From: Desulfobulbaceae bacterium
GTDB lineage: Bacteria; Desulfobacterota; Desulfobulbia; Desulfobulbales; Desulfocapsaceae
DNA: 64,000 nucleotides
Direction of reading: 5' to 3'
NCBI GenBank assembly: GCA_024227155.1
Contig: JAAELB010001045.1
Location: 41,846 to 105,845, forward strand
Positions 1 to 9,240 of the stretch are shown one piece after another. Each line of letters opens with the position of its first letter. The first letter of the stretch is position 1. The notes under the pieces were generated by a model. The model was not told the origin of the DNA. It worked only from the letters and a program-made list of their open reading frames with translations, and ran no database searches. A program made the position numbers and the translations under genes.

Positions 1-585
1 GATTTGGCATCGGCTTCACCAGAGACACTCTGCGCCGGTAAAAGCTGTAGCTTTAACGAATCTGACGGAACCTATAATGTAAAAATCTGGAACGATACCT
101 TCAGCATCGATCCGGCAAAATCACAGCTTGAGCTCATTGATTCTCCACTCTCTACATCTACCCACGAATATTTTGCTATTTTTATAATGTACTATTTACT
201 GCGGGTAAAACGAAATTCACCACAGGGAAAATGGATTTCAGAAAACGACCTGCCGGGTGGCCCTACCTTTTTCAGGGGACCACATCTCATCCCTACTCAT
301 CACATAAGTGATCTTTTCCAAAACGATATTAATGCTTTCAAGCACAGGTGCGAAACCCTGGGTGGCAAGCCAGTGGAAATGGGAGATGCTGCATTTTCAT
401 TCTCAATTACACCGGACATCCCCATTGCTATTCTCTACTGGTTAGGGGATGAAGATTTCCCCGCCGAAGCTAAAATTCTATATGATGGCTCCATAGAAGA
501 AACACTTCCACTGGATATAATTTACGCCCTGGCCGTTGAAATATGTAACAGGGTTTCAATGATAAAAACAGTGCCGGAGATTTAG
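1..585 (+). CDS. DUF3786 domain protein, 5' end cut by the window
   Basis: The frame is open to the left edge, so the true start probably lies outside the window; a TTG at position 4 is the first possible start inside it. The roughly 193 residues match what I know of the DUF3786 family: an ELPGG-like segment (NDLPGGPTFFRGPH) near residue 83 and a C-terminal block with ILYWLGDEDFPAEAKILYDG. DUF3786 proteins are cytosolic, common in anaerobes that make or use corrinoids and Fe-S proteins, and have no settled biochemical role. No signal peptide or membrane segment is visible. The gene converges on its neighbour and the two stop codons overlap by 4 bases. Confidence 0.75.
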   Translation, partial: DLASASPETLCAGKSCSFNESDGTYNVKIWNDTFSIDPAKSQLELIDSPLSTSTHEYFAIFIMYYLLRVKRNSPQGKWISENDLPGGPTFFRGPHLIPTHHISDLFQNDINAFKHRCETLGGKPVEMGDAAFSFSITPDIPIAILYWLGDEDFPAEAKILYDGSIEETLPLDIIYALAVEICNRVSMIKTVPEI

Positions 586-977
586 CAGCCACAGCCGCAA
601 CTCCCCCCACATCCACCGTGACTGATGGAATCGGCAAGGGCTTTTACAATCTCCAGATTTGCAGGGTCGCTAACTTCAAGAATCTCCATTTCAAGATATA
701 TGTTTTTCGGCACAATAGTCATGGCTAACTGGGTGGTGAGCTGATGATAAAAACCAGCAAAAAACCCACGCGCATCTGCGAATGCAACAGTAAGCTTCAG
801 GGTATCTCCTTTTTCCTTACCCTCAAAGGCCACCTCGAAGGGGGTAAGGCCATCGCTATGAACGCCATATATGAAAGAAAAAGATATCGGTTTAGGAGTA
901 AAATTGAATGAGATTTCTTCACTGCCGGCAAGGATATTGATTTTGATTTTTTTCATAGGCATAATTGCTTCTGGCAT
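582..977 (-). CDS. Small FKBP/SlyD-like protein with Gly/Cys-rich tail
   Basis: This 131-residue protein starts at an ATG preceded by AAGGAG at good spacing. The middle reads GLTPFEVAFEGKEKGDTLKL, which resembles the signature of FKBP/SlyD prolyl isomerases (a G-D pair after an alpha-helix, then a beta-strand), but the similarity is short. The C-terminus ends GGCGGSCGCGC, a cysteine- and glycine-rich tail like the metal-binding tails of SlyD-type chaperones. A role in metal handling or folding is inference. No membrane segments are visible. The neighbouring genes also encode small anaerobe redox proteins. It could equally be an unrelated hypothetical protein with a metal tail. Confidence 0.6.
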   Translation of the reverse strand: MPEAIMPMKKIKINILAGSEEISFNFTPKPISFSFIYGVHSDGLTPFEVAFEGKEKGDTLKLTVAFADARGFFAGFYHQLTTQLAMTIVPKNIYLEMEILEVSDPANLEIVKALADSISHGGCGGSCGCGC

Positions 978-1100
978 GCTATTCTCCTTAACTAAAATGT
1001 GACATTTCTTTCTTATTACATATCATTACCATAGAACACGTTAGGCATAATTCAAGACTGGAAAACAACCATACACATCAAACCCCAAGCAGATTAACCA

Positions 1101-1535
1101 ATGATAAGAGAAAGGATTAAACAATATTACCGCCAAGACAACCTCAACTGTGCAATAACCACACTAAAGATCCTTGGTGAAAAATTTGCTGTTCCAATCA
1201 ATGACCAGGTCCTAGACGCGGCTGTTGGTATGCACGGTGCTGGTGGCAGCAGAGCACAGTGCGGTCTGGTGGAGGGAACGCTGCTCTTTTTAGGCATTTG
1301 GGGTAGAAAAAACAGTCTCTCAGACGATGATATTATTGATGCCTGCAGGGAGTTTGCAACCACCTTCACAGCCAGGTTTGGCAGCTTACTCTGTAAAGAG
1401 TTACGACCGGAGGGCTTTTCGCCGGACAATCCTCCTCATCTATGTGAGCCACTCACCTGTGCTACCATTATTTTTAGTATAGAGTTTATAACAGAGTGTT
1501 CGAAAAAATATGGTTTGCCGACAAATACAACCTAA
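1101..1535 (+). CDS. C_GCAxxG_C_C family redox protein
   Basis: The 144-residue protein carries the spaced pattern of this family: NCA near residue 16, GAGGSRAQCGLVEG near residues 46-59, then LLCKELRPEG and a late HLCEPL cysteine. The family is thought to hold a redox-active cysteine set or metal cofactor and occurs mainly in anaerobes; its substrate is unknown. There is no leader peptide, so it is probably cytosolic. The ATG at 1101 has no strong Shine-Dalgarno sequence. It is a single gene on the plus strand followed by a very small ORF. The first conserved cysteine region is NCA rather than GCA. Confidence 0.75.
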   Translation: MIRERIKQYYRQDNLNCAITTLKILGEKFAVPINDQVLDAAVGMHGAGGSRAQCGLVEGTLLFLGIWGRKNSLSDDDIIDACREFATTFTARFGSLLCKELRPEGFSPDNPPHLCEPLTCATIIFSIEFITECSKKYGLPTNTT

Positions 1536-1646
1536 GCCCAAGTAAATATTTTTAACTGTAAAAGTCCGAACTATTTTGCTACATTGTATTCCAAATTCAG
1601 ATTTGATTTCGCTTGCCCATCCACCCCCACCACAGAGGAAAGATAA

Positions 1647-1796
1647 ATGGAACAAGAAACCAAACAAGACCTCACTGTAAAAGAAGAACCTAAAACAGAA
1701 AAATTAAAATGGGATGATGCTATAGTTCAGATTTTCAAACAAATACTACAGTTCAACTACCATGAATATGGTACGCGAAAGGAAATCCTGAAATAG
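1647..1796 (+). CDS. Hypothetical 49-residue protein
   Basis: A small open frame begins at an ATG 5 bases after AGAGGAAAG, a strong ribosome-binding site, and ends with TAG at 1796. The product is charged and lysine/glutamate-rich at the N-terminus (MEQETKQDLTVKEEPK), then has an aromatic stretch (ILQFNYHEYGTRKEILK). No domain is recognised. The good ribosome-binding site and biased composition are the only evidence that it is translated. It could be the remnant of a longer gene. Confidence 0.4.
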   Translation: MEQETKQDLTVKEEPKTEKLKWDDAIVQIFKQILQFNYHEYGTRKEILK

Positions 1797-1829
1797 CTGC
1801 CCCTGACATTGCGAGGAAAAGAATAAGCT

Positions 1830-2048
1830 CTAACCGCCGGAAATCGCTGGAAAAACGTCTATTTTATCATTTTCCTTAATCATATCGTCAGGCGAAAGTA
1901 TGCTACCACGCCGGACAGCAATTACGTTGTCCGGTGTGGAATCAATATTCCCCGGACAACGCACCAACACATCTGCCCAGAGTTCGGGTTCTGCAAGTTT
2001 AAAGCTGACCCTACCCAGAAGACTCATTTTAAAATGGACCGTTACCAC
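1830..2048 (-). CDS. MoaD/ThiS-like sulfur-carrier protein
   Basis: A 72-residue protein of beta-grasp type ending in a C-terminal Gly-Gly (PAISGG), the adenylated and thiocarboxylated end in MoaD/ThiS carriers. The segment ENDKIDVFPAISGG matches the family's usual ending. The start is a GTG with GGAGAGATA just upstream. It lies 24 bases after the histidine kinase on the same strand, so it is probably read from the same transcript. No adenylating enzyme (MoeB/ThiF) is adjacent, so its partner is not visible. It may serve molybdopterin, thiamine, tungsten cofactor or another sulfur-transfer pathway; moeA and mobB lie about 50 kb away. Confidence 0.7.
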   Translation of the reverse strand: MVTVHFKMSLLGRVSFKLAEPELWADVLVRCPGNIDSTPDNVIAVRRGSILSPDDMIKENDKIDVFPAISGG

Positions 2049-2072
2049 TATCTCTCCGACAAATATTCCTTG

Positions 2073-4403
2073 TTAATCATTTTCAATATTATCGTCAGAT
2101 TTCTGTTTAAGAGTTTCCGCGATAACCCTTGATAAATCAAGAAGCTGATACGGCTTAGAGATGCAATTGTCAAAACCACTACTTTGGTAATCCTGCACAA
2201 CAGGGTCACCTGAATAACCACTTGAGACTATAACTTTTGCAAGTGGATAAATCTCCCTTAGCTTTCGTACTGCCTCTACGCCACCCATTGCCCCGGGAAT
2301 GGTGAGGTCCATTATTACAAGACTCACATCTAGACCTGTCTTTTGTTGCTCCTGATAGGTTGCCAGCGTTTCTTCGCCATTATAGCAATGTAGTACTTTA
2401 TATCCAAGATAGGTTAACATTTCCTCTACTACGGTGTGGACGGTTTCATCATCATCCATGACCAACACCAGCCCTTTGCCTGACGGAAGAATATCCACCT
2501 CAGATTCAGCACCACCTGCACTCTTTTCCACAGCGGGCAGGTAAATGGTAAATTCTGTGCCGAGGCCAGGACTTGAGCGTACAAAAACGCCCCCATTATG
2601 CTTTATGATAATTGATCGAACGATGGATAAACCCAGCCCCCGGCCTTTATAACTATCTTTTTCCCTGGTCGAGAAATAGGGATCAAAAACCTTTGGGAGA
2701 TTCTCATTAGCTATTCCAGCACCGGTGTCTTTGATTTTCAGCTGCACATATTTAGCCTGTGTTAGCCCGGCTATATCTCCTGCCCTGACATCCCTGTTCC
2801 TGCAAGTGACGTCAATTCTCCCACCACCAGAAATTGCCTGATCCGCGTTAAGTATAAGATTTTGCATAACCTGGTTGATCTGTTCCCTATCCATCCTCAC
2901 AGCCCAGAGATCATCTTCAATATCAAACCGGCACTTAACATTACTCCCTGAGAGGGCAAACGAGGCAGATTCCTTAACAATATCCGGCAATGATTCAGTT
3001 TTATTAACAGACTCTCCCCCCTGGGCAAAAGTGAGTAATTTTACGGTCAGCTCTTTTGCTTTAAGCGATGCATTTCTCGCTTGAGAGAGCAATTCGGCAA
3101 CCCTGTCATCAGAACCAGCTATTTTTTCAACAAGCGAGAGGTTTCCTAGAATCGCCATGAGAATATTATTAAAATCATGGGCTATCCCCCCAGCAAGCAC
3201 CCCCACCGATTCTAATTTTTTTATTTTAAGCAATTCTTCTTCCAGCTGTAGCCGTGCTGTAACATCCTCCAGGCTCAATATAACTCCCCCGACACCTTCG
3301 TCTAAAACAGTTAAGCGTCCCCGGACAGAGCAGATAATGCACCCACCATCCTTTTTTTGCAACCGCGTAGTTGTCTGACATACGCCGTCCCGTTCCAGCC
3401 CCTGGGAGATCAATTCAAAAGATTGCCGAAAAGACTCTTTGTCTGAAAAGAGTATGCTGATTGAGTGACCTGAAAGCTCTGATGCCCCATAGCCCGTAAT
3501 CCGAAAAATTTCCAGATTCACTCTCTGAATTATATAATCCTCTGCTATAAATAAAATTCCTACGGGTGAATTATCAAGAAGAGCCTGTAACCCTGCTCCA
3601 ACAACTTCAAGATGTGCATTAGTACCTTCGGCTGCATCTTTTGCAGCCTTCAACTCTACAGTTCGCTCCTCAACCTTACGCTCTAAGGTTCTATATGAAT
3701 CTTCTAAATTCCGACTCATTGTATTAATCGAACCTGCAAGCTCCCCAATTTCGTCCCTGCGCCCTGCCTGGGAGGACACAGCAAACTGTCCTGCAGCAAT
3801 GGTCTTTGTTATCCCGGATAACTTTAAAATTGGACCCACAAGTTTTTTATGGATAAAAAAGCTGACAACCCCTCCAATAAGCAGAAGACCTATACAAAAT
3901 GCCAATACAATTTGCCACGAGATTGTGTTGATTCGAACATGTACCGGCTCCAGGTCCATGCCTACCTCCACCCTGCCATAATGCACATCATTTTCTGAGA
4001 TGGGGACTGAAAAAACGAGTAAGTTTTCCTTATCCACTCCCCCGTGGGGTTTACGCTCAACACCATGTACATTTTGAGTAATCAACAGATCTTTATCATC
4101 AAAGATATCACAATAGGTAACGAGCTTATTCTGCTCAAGATTATGTACGTAATTTTCCAACTGATAGATACTGAACTTTTGCAGGGGAACCAGCGAAATC
4201 TGAGCAATGAAATTGGTTGTTGCAGAGCCGTACTCCTCCATTTGATTCATCATTTTCTGCCGCTGTTCTGTTATAGCCACCTTTCCGAAAACGAAGAAAA
4301 TAATTGCAAGAATGACAAGAATACCAAGGGTTATCTGCATCTGCAGACTTCCCCAATTAACTGCCCCAGGCTTTGGCATTCGAACAGGATGATTTTCCAT
4401 CAT
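2073..4403 (-). CDS. Membrane hybrid sensor histidine kinase
   Basis: The 776-residue protein has an N-terminal membrane segment (about 18-42), a short periplasmic domain, a second membrane segment (about 163-185), a HAMP linker (about 186-240), a coiled coil, a PAS domain (about 265-385), a phosphoacceptor helix LESVGVLAGGIAHDFNN (about 397-415), an HATPase_c domain with GAGIANENLPKVFDPYF and GRGLGLSIV, and a C-terminal receiver (about 645-765) with DDDE, the phosphoacceptor Asp in LVIMDLTIPG and a late SKPY lysine. No output domain follows, so phosphate should pass to a separate regulator, none of which is adjacent. Its ATG overlaps the stop of the decayed BMP gene by 4 bases (ATGA), so a periplasmic BMP protein may be its ligand-binding partner (inference). 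Confidence 0.9.
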   Translation of the reverse strand: MMENHPVRMPKPGAVNWGSLQMQITLGILVILAIIFFVFGKVAITEQRQKMMNQMEEYGSATTNFIAQISLVPLQKFSIYQLENYVHNLEQNKLVTYCDIFDDKDLLITQNVHGVERKPHGGVDKENLLVFSVPISENDVHYGRVEVGMDLEPVHVRINTISWQIVLAFCIGLLLIGGVVSFFIHKKLVGPILKLSGITKTIAAGQFAVSSQAGRRDEIGELAGSINTMSRNLEDSYRTLERKVEERTVELKAAKDAAEGTNAHLEVVGAGLQALLDNSPVGILFIAEDYIIQRVNLEIFRITGYGASELSGHSISILFSDKESFRQSFELISQGLERDGVCQTTTRLQKKDGGCIICSVRGRLTVLDEGVGGVILSLEDVTARLQLEEELLKIKKLESVGVLAGGIAHDFNNILMAILGNLSLVEKIAGSDDRVAELLSQARNASLKAKELTVKLLTFAQGGESVNKTESLPDIVKESASFALSGSNVKCRFDIEDDLWAVRMDREQINQVMQNLILNADQAISGGGRIDVTCRNRDVRAGDIAGLTQAKYVQLKIKDTGAGIANENLPKVFDPYFSTREKDSYKGRGLGLSIVRSIIIKHNGGVFVRSSPGLGTEFTIYLPAVEKSAGGAESEVDILPSGKGLVLVMDDDETVHTVVEEMLTYLGYKVLHCYNGEETLATYQEQQKTGLDVSLVIMDLTIPGAMGGVEAVRKLREIYPLAKVIVSSGYSGDPVVQDYQSSGFDNCISKPYQLLDLSRVIAETLKQKSDDNIEND

Positions 4404-4952
4404 CTTTGTTTCCCTGTTTTTTCGTCCTCATCCTGTTCAAAACCAGTAAAATCCGCCACTTTAAGATCGCCTTTTCGAATACAGTTTTCGACGTCCTGCA
4501 ATTTTTTCAGTGTTACTGAAGATATCAAATCCTTTGTGTATTTCATGGGAGAGAGTTCCATTCCGTTATTTGAAAGTCCATAGCGTATAGAACCACTTTC
4601 AAATCCGTCCCTCAAAGTACCAGATACCTCCTTGTATACTGCATTATCAAGACGCTTCATAACACTGGTGAGAACATACCCTTTAGCCATATGATCCTGA
4701 TCTGAATCGACACCAACAACAAATTTTTGACATTCCTTTGCGGCGCGGATAACACCATTGCCACTGAGTCCCGCTACTGCAAAAATAATATCGCTGCCGC
4801 TTTTACCTACCCAATCCCATGTGCGTCATATCGTTAAAGGAATCATCCCCAAGACCACCTGATCCGGTTAGAAAACCAACCACATGGCGTGAAACAGCAA
4901 TAGATGGGAAAAGAATCCCTATAAAAACCACTACAAGCAGAATTATTCTCAC
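4400..4952 (-). pseudogene. Decayed BMP-family binding protein (internal deletion)
   Basis: Two pieces of one BMP-type substrate-binding protein lie here. From a GTG at 4952 the frame gives a signal peptide, then VVGFLTGSGGLGDDSFNDMT, matching the start of the intact neighbour (GFLMPPSGLGDQSFNDMT). After about 45 residues the frame stops, and a different frame resumes with SDIIFAVAGLSGNGVIRAA and DQDHMAKGYVLTSVMKRL, matching the C-terminal half of the neighbour. About 130-140 residues in the middle are gone and the junction is frameshifted. The last 96 codons (from an ATG at 4690) remain open and overlap the start of the kinase, so translation of this remnant could still couple kinase expression. 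Confidence 0.85.
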
Positions 4953-4978
4953 GTGTTAGTACCTGTTAAACCTATTGG

Positions 4979-5107
4979 TTAGTGCCTTACTCCTGAAAAC
5001 CTGTCATAAAAAACAAGAAATCAGGTGAGTATTTTGAAATAAGAACTTTAAATTACCCACAAGGCACTTATCCAAGCATTATAAAAATTCCGATTTATTC
5101 GGGTTAG
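4979..5107 (+). repeat. TTAG repeat family, copy A
   Basis: Begins TTAGTGCCTTACTCC, holds the internal stem CTCCTGA...TCAGG, the AT-rich linker with AAGAACTTTAAATTA, then AGGCACTTATCC and ends near CGGGTTAG. Other copies lie at 25454, 37178, 41434 (reverse), 53567 and 58571, with fragments at 8550 and 48412. The right end supplies the last codons and stop of the BMP gene that starts at 6131. Confidence 0.8.
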
Positions 5108-6131
5108 TATTAGATGGGTTCAAATAGTTGGTAACCATTATTCTGTCATCGATGATATCTTGCTGAATTTCAAGCAACCGCTGGTGAATCTCATGGGGAA
5201 CAACATCTCTTGTAAACTCCATCGGGGACAAGCCAACCCCTCCAGAGGTAAGATCAAAATAACGGACACCGGCTTGAAACTTATTGGCAAAAATCTCACC
5301 AAGTACGGTATCGACTGCCGTGTCCAGCCTTTTTATAACACTGGTCAGAACGTAGCCTTTTGCCATATGATCCTGGTTCGCATCAACACCAATAACAAAC
5401 ATTTTTTTTTCAACTGCGGCTCGTATGACCCCGTTTCCAGAGAGCCCCGCCACACTAAATATTATGTCCGCGCCTTGGTCATACATTGTACTCGCTTCTC
5501 TTTTCCCAACTGCCGGATTATTAAACCCTGAGACAGAAGAGTCACTCTCTTGTATAAATCGGATGGAGATCTTGATATTATTATCTATAAATTTCACCCC
5601 CTCCTCATATCCAACATAAAATGCACGGATAACAGGCATATCCACCCCGCCCACAAACCCAACATGATCGTTTTTACTCATCATCGCCGCAAGTGCTCCC
5701 GCAAGAAAAGCTCCTTCATGCTGGCCAAAAACGGTGGACACAATATTGGAAAACCCAGTTACGGGGATGTCATTCAAAAGGAACAAACTCTCCGGATTCT
5801 TCTTTGCAAACTCCTCTACAATGTCAGTAAATTCCCAACCATTTGCAATAACAATATCAGCACCTCTATCTAGAAGTGCTTCCATCTTCAACCTGGGAGA
5901 GTCATCAGCCGAGGTACACTGTTCCCGGATAAGCCTGAAATCATCCCTCTGTTTCGCCTGGATCAAGCCCGAATAGGTCATATCATTAAAAGACTGATCT
6001 CCTAGCCCGGAGGGAGGCATGAGAAAACCCACCGTGGTTTCTGAGGCGACCTCACTGGCAACTGAAAATGTCATAAGAATAAATACCAATAAACTTAAAC
6101 AGTTAATCTTTTTAAACAACGTTATACTCAC
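5079..6131 (-). CDS. BMP-family substrate-binding protein
   Basis: A 350-residue periplasmic protein: signal peptide (about 1-28, ending SEVAS), then TVGFLMPPSGLGDQSFNDMTYSG, the usual start of Bmp/Med (PnrA-like) proteins, GADIVIANGWEF, GFVGGVDMPVIRAFYVGYEEG and GADIIFSVAGLSGNG. Known members bind nucleosides for ABC import. There is no permease or ATPase gene nearby; instead a broken paralogue and a histidine kinase follow on the same strand, suggesting a sensing role (inference). The last residues (TNPNKSEFL and stop) come from the right end of TTAG repeat copy A, so the original C-terminus was altered by the repeat. Confidence 0.85.
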   Translation of the reverse strand: MSITLFKKINCLSLLVFILMTFSVASEVASETTVGFLMPPSGLGDQSFNDMTYSGLIQAKQRDDFRLIREQCTSADDSPRLKMEALLDRGADIVIANGWEFTDIVEEFAKKNPESLFLLNDIPVTGFSNIVSTVFGQHEGAFLAGALAAMMSKNDHVGFVGGVDMPVIRAFYVGYEEGVKFIDNNIKISIRFIQESDSSVSGFNNPAVGKREASTMYDQGADIIFSVAGLSGNGVIRAAVEKKMFVIGVDANQDHMAKGYVLTSVIKRLDTAVDTVLGEIFANKFQAGVRYFDLTSGGVGLSPMEFTRDVVPHEIHQRLLEIQQDIIDDRIMVTNYLNPSNTNPNKSEFL

Positions 6132-6248
6132 AACAAATTACCTTCCTGATCACGATTACAATGAGAGGCTGTAACTACTGCCACAACTGACACTACCCTC
6201 AAATTATAGCACATAGAATTTAATAGTAAAAATAGAACGATCCTAACA

Positions 6249-8528
6249 CTATAGAGCACCATGAGGTTGATAGAACCTGAGCCTCAAGGCATTGAGCACC
6301 ACCGAAACTGAGCTGAGTGCCATGGCACCCCCTCCTATCATCGGATTGAGGGACGGCCCGCCAAAAAGAACCAAAAAACCAGCAGCAACCGGAATGCCAA
6401 TAATATTATAGACAAAGGCCCAGAAAAGATTTTGATGAATATTTTTCAATGTAGCCCTGCTCAGCCCAATGGCGGTTTCAACACCGGAGAGGTGACCAGA
6501 CATCAGCACAATGTCTGCGGACTCCATGGCTACGTCGATTCCGGTCCCCATGGCAATGCCGACATCCGCTCTTGCAAGAGCCGGAGCGTCGTTTATACCA
6601 TCACCAACCATGGCAACCACTTTCCCTTTATTTTGCAGTTGGACAATCTCTGCCTCTTTCTTATCAGGAAACACCCCCGCCACCACGTGGGTAATTCCTG
6701 CTTTGCCTGCAACAGCATCTGCCGTTTTTTCATTATCACCCGTGAGCATAACAATCTCCACACCCGTTGCATGTAGCCTGCCAATCGTTTCAACCGCCTC
6801 ATCTTTTAGCGGATCAACGATACCAAATAGAGCAGCCATGGAACCATTGATCCCTAAAAAAAGAACGGTTTTACCCTCTTTGGCAAGAGAGGCTGCTCTG
6901 CTAGCCACCTCTGTTGTCAAACCGAGGATTCCCTCCGACTCCATAAAACCCTGGTTGCCCAGATAAAGAGTAAACTTCTGGTCCTCTTTGTTGAAAATTG
7001 CCTCAATCCCCTCTCCAGGTACCGTCTTGAAACTACTCGGCCGACCAGGTTCAACCTGATTCTTTTCAGCAGAGGTCGTAAACGCCTCCGCCAACGGATG
7101 CTCTGATCTGCTCTCGGCTCCTGCAGCAAGGGCAAGCGACAATTTTCTATCAAAATCACCACAGGTAATAATATCAGTCAACACCGGCCTGCCCAGGGTG
7201 AGCGTGCCGGTTTTATCGAAAACCACACAATTTACATTTTTCGCTCGCTCCAGCACCTCTCCGGTCTTGACCAGAACACCAAGCTGTGCCCCCCGGCCTG
7301 TACCAACCATAATGGACGTAGGAGTAGCCAGGCCCATTGCACAGGGGCAGGCTATGACCAGTACTGCGATGAAAATCCTGAGTGAAAAGCTGAAATCGGC
7401 ATCTGCAATGAAATACCATGAAAGCCCTGAAAAAATGGCGATTACAATAACAGTGGGAACGAAATAAAGACTAACCCTATCAGCCAGGTTGGCTATAGGT
7501 GCTTTCACCCCCTGGGCATCCTGAACCATCTGAATAATCCTGGCAAGCATAGTATCAACCCCTACCTTGGTTGCCAGGAGTATCAGAGAGCCATTTTTAT
7601 TCAGTGTCCCACCAAATACAGTATCTCCCCTTCTCTTTGAGACCGGCATACTTTCTCCTGTCAGCATCGATTCATCCACAGATGATTCTCCGTCCACGAT
7701 TGCCCCGTCTATGGCAATACGCTCGCCGGGGCGAATCAAAACCTGATCTCCAACCCGTATTTCAGTTATCGCGACCTTGCACTGCTGACCATTTTCAATA
7801 CGTGTAACGCTATCCGGGGTCAGTTGCATCAGCTGCCGAATAGCATTGGTCGTTTTAGATTTCGCCCTCACTTCCAGATATTTACCTAGAGAAATCAGCG
7901 AAATCAGCATGGCCGCTGACTCAAAATAGAGATCGTGGGCCAAGCCACCCCTGGTGCTGTCGAGACCAATTTCAATAAGATTCCAGGTTGAATAACAAAA
8001 GGCGGCCCCGGTACCTATTGCTATAAGCGAATCCATGTTGGGAACCCCTCGAAAAAGTGCAGGAAATCCATTGAGATAAAAATTCCGGCCCAGAAAAATA
8101 ACCGGCAGAACCAACAAAAACTGGATAAATGTGTGGAGCAGTGGCGCGTGGTCCGGATGGATAATGGCTGGTAATTTGATACCAACCATTGGCCCCATGG
8201 AGAGCACCATAACTGCAATGGCCAGAATAAAGGATGGAAGGAGTCTCCTTTTTATCTCCTGCAACTCTTCCTCAGCCTCTTTACGTTTTACGCCATCATC
8301 TTCCACAGTGGGAGATTCCACTGCGCCAAACCCGAGGCCTTCAACCGTTCCTGTAATCGCATCCATAGAAGTTAATGAGTTATCGTATTCTATAGTGGCC
8401 TTCTCCGTAGCCAGGTTCACCGAACAGTGGATAACCCCATCAATATTTAAGACAACACGTTCAATCCGTGTAGAACATGCACCACAATGCATTCCGGTAA
8501 TATCAGCTTTAACAGTTGTACGTTCCAT
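6249..8528 (-). CDS. copA: Copper-translocating P1B-type ATPase CopA
   Basis: The protein has an N-terminal heavy-metal domain with [12 protein letters not shown], eight predicted membrane helices, the TGES actuator motif, the CPC metal site in [13 protein letters not shown], the phosphorylation motif DKTGTLTLG and the hinge [11 protein letters not shown]. The CPC motif and one HMA domain define a Cu(I) exporter, placing it in the inner membrane pumping copper outward. I chose the ATG at 8528 because GGGGA sits 7 bases upstream; an in-frame TTG at 8540 would add four residues. A fragment of the TTAG repeat sits in the leader, and a CopZ-like chaperone gene is divergent 460 bases away. Confidence 0.95.
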   Translation of the reverse strand: MERTTVKADITGMHCGACSTRIERVVLNIDGVIHCSVNLATEKATIEYDNSLTSMDAITGTVEGLGFGAVESPTVEDDGVKRKEAEEELQEIKRRLLPSFILAIAVMVLSMGPMVGIKLPAIIHPDHAPLLHTFIQFLLVLPVIFLGRNFYLNGFPALFRGVPNMDSLIAIGTGAAFCYSTWNLIEIGLDSTRGGLAHDLYFESAAMLISLISLGKYLEVRAKSKTTNAIRQLMQLTPDSVTRIENGQQCKVAITEIRVGDQVLIRPGERIAIDGAIVDGESSVDESMLTGESMPVSKRRGDTVFGGTLNKNGSLILLATKVGVDTMLARIIQMVQDAQGVKAPIANLADRVSLYFVPTVIVIAIFSGLSWYFIADADFSFSLRIFIAVLVIACPCAMGLATPTSIMVGTGRGAQLGVLVKTGEVLERAKNVNCVVFDKTGTLTLGRPVLTDIITCGDFDRKLSLALAAGAESRSEHPLAEAFTTSAEKNQVEPGRPSSFKTVPGEGIEAIFNKEDQKFTLYLGNQGFMESEGILGLTTEVASRAASLAKEGKTVLFLGINGSMAALFGIVDPLKDEAVETIGRLHATGVEIVMLTGDNEKTADAVAGKAGITHVVAGVFPDKKEAEIVQLQNKGKVVAMVGDGINDAPALARADVGIAMGTGIDVAMESADIVLMSGHLSGVETAIGLSRATLKNIHQNLFWAFVYNIIGIPVAAGFLVLFGGPSLNPMIGGGAMALSSVSVVLNALRLRFYQPHGAL

Positions 8529-8549
8529 TATTATCCCCAAATTAAGGAT

Positions 8550-8585
8550 TTAGTGCCTCACTACAGATAAACTGCAATAAATACA
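8550..8585 (+). repeat. TTAG repeat family, 5' fragment
   Basis: The sequence TTAGTGCCTCACTACAG followed by ATAAACTGCAATAAATACA matches the first 36 bases of the repeat (compare copy B at 25454). The remainder is absent. It lies 22 bases upstream of the copA ATG, inside its likely leader. Confidence 0.6.
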
Positions 8586-8758
8586 GCACGGCACGGCAGC
8601 CCGCAATCATCAAGATCAATAAAAGTGACCCCACCTGTTTGAAATTCCATCTACTTTAACATATAGTTAAGTTTAAAATAATCACGCTGGAACTATAGTA
8701 TAGAGACCCACCTCAATCAACAAACAGCTGGGGGAAACTATATTGAGTTAAAAATTCT

Positions 8759-9088
8759 TTGAGATTAAGGCTACATAAGAAGGATGAACTTATTTTAAAA
8801 GATGCAGAAAGAACTACCCGTGAAGAAAGCAAATATACACCGTGGAAGATTCTGGTGGAGGATGACGAGGAAGGGGTTCATCAGGTCACCACACTTAAGC
8901 TAAAGCATTTTACCTTTGACAACAGAGATCTGACTTTACTCCATGCTTATTCCGCAAACGAGGCAATGGAACATCTACAGGAGCACCATGATAACATTGA
9001 AAATAAAAGGTATGAGCTGCCAACATTGCGTCGGCTCAGTACAGAAAGCACTGGAAGAAATAGCTGGCTTATCAGAGGTAAGAGTTGA
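8759..9088 (+). pseudogene. Remnant of a DUF3369-type response regulator N-terminus
   Basis: The first 80 or so codons read WKILVEDDEEGVHQVTTLKL and LLHAYSANEAMEHLQEH, which resembles the start of DUF3369/HD-GYP response regulators (receiver with a DDE acidic cluster, then a LHAYSAAEA helix). The match ends before the phosphoacceptor strand; the rest of the frame is unrelated and overlaps the copper chaperone gene in another frame. There is no ATG in frame, only TTG at 8759. This is a truncated gene whose 3' part was replaced, probably when the chaperone gene arrived or was rearranged. Confidence 0.6.
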
Positions 9089-9185
9089 TCTGGAGGCTGC
9101 CAGCGCCACCTTTGTCAACAACGGCGTCGATCTTGAGACCATTAAAAATGCTGTAAAGCAGATCGGTTTCGAGCTGGAAGAGTAA
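8988..9185 (+). CDS. copZ: Copper chaperone / heavy-metal-associated domain protein
   Basis: A single HMA domain of 65 residues: MITLKIKGMSCQHCVGSVQ with the CxxC copper site, then a beta-alpha-beta core ending IGFELEE. Proteins of this size bind Cu(I) in the cytosol and deliver it to CopA. I chose the ATG at 8988 because AGGAG lies 6 bases upstream; a longer frame from 8943 has no such site. It faces away from copA, so the two are probably controlled separately although functionally paired. The symbol is by function only. Confidence 0.85.
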   Translation: MITLKIKGMSCQHCVGSVQKALEEIAGLSEVRVDLEAASATFVNNGVDLETIKNAVKQIGFELEE

Positions 9186-9240
9186 GTGGCAATGGCCCAG
9201 CCATCCGTCTAATCTCTGCAAATGGCTGCCGTACCAATGT

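Noticed and set aside
5160-5976. Several plus-strand frames across the BMP gene
   Set aside because: They are shadow frames of a protein whose minus-strand signal peptide and family motifs are clear.
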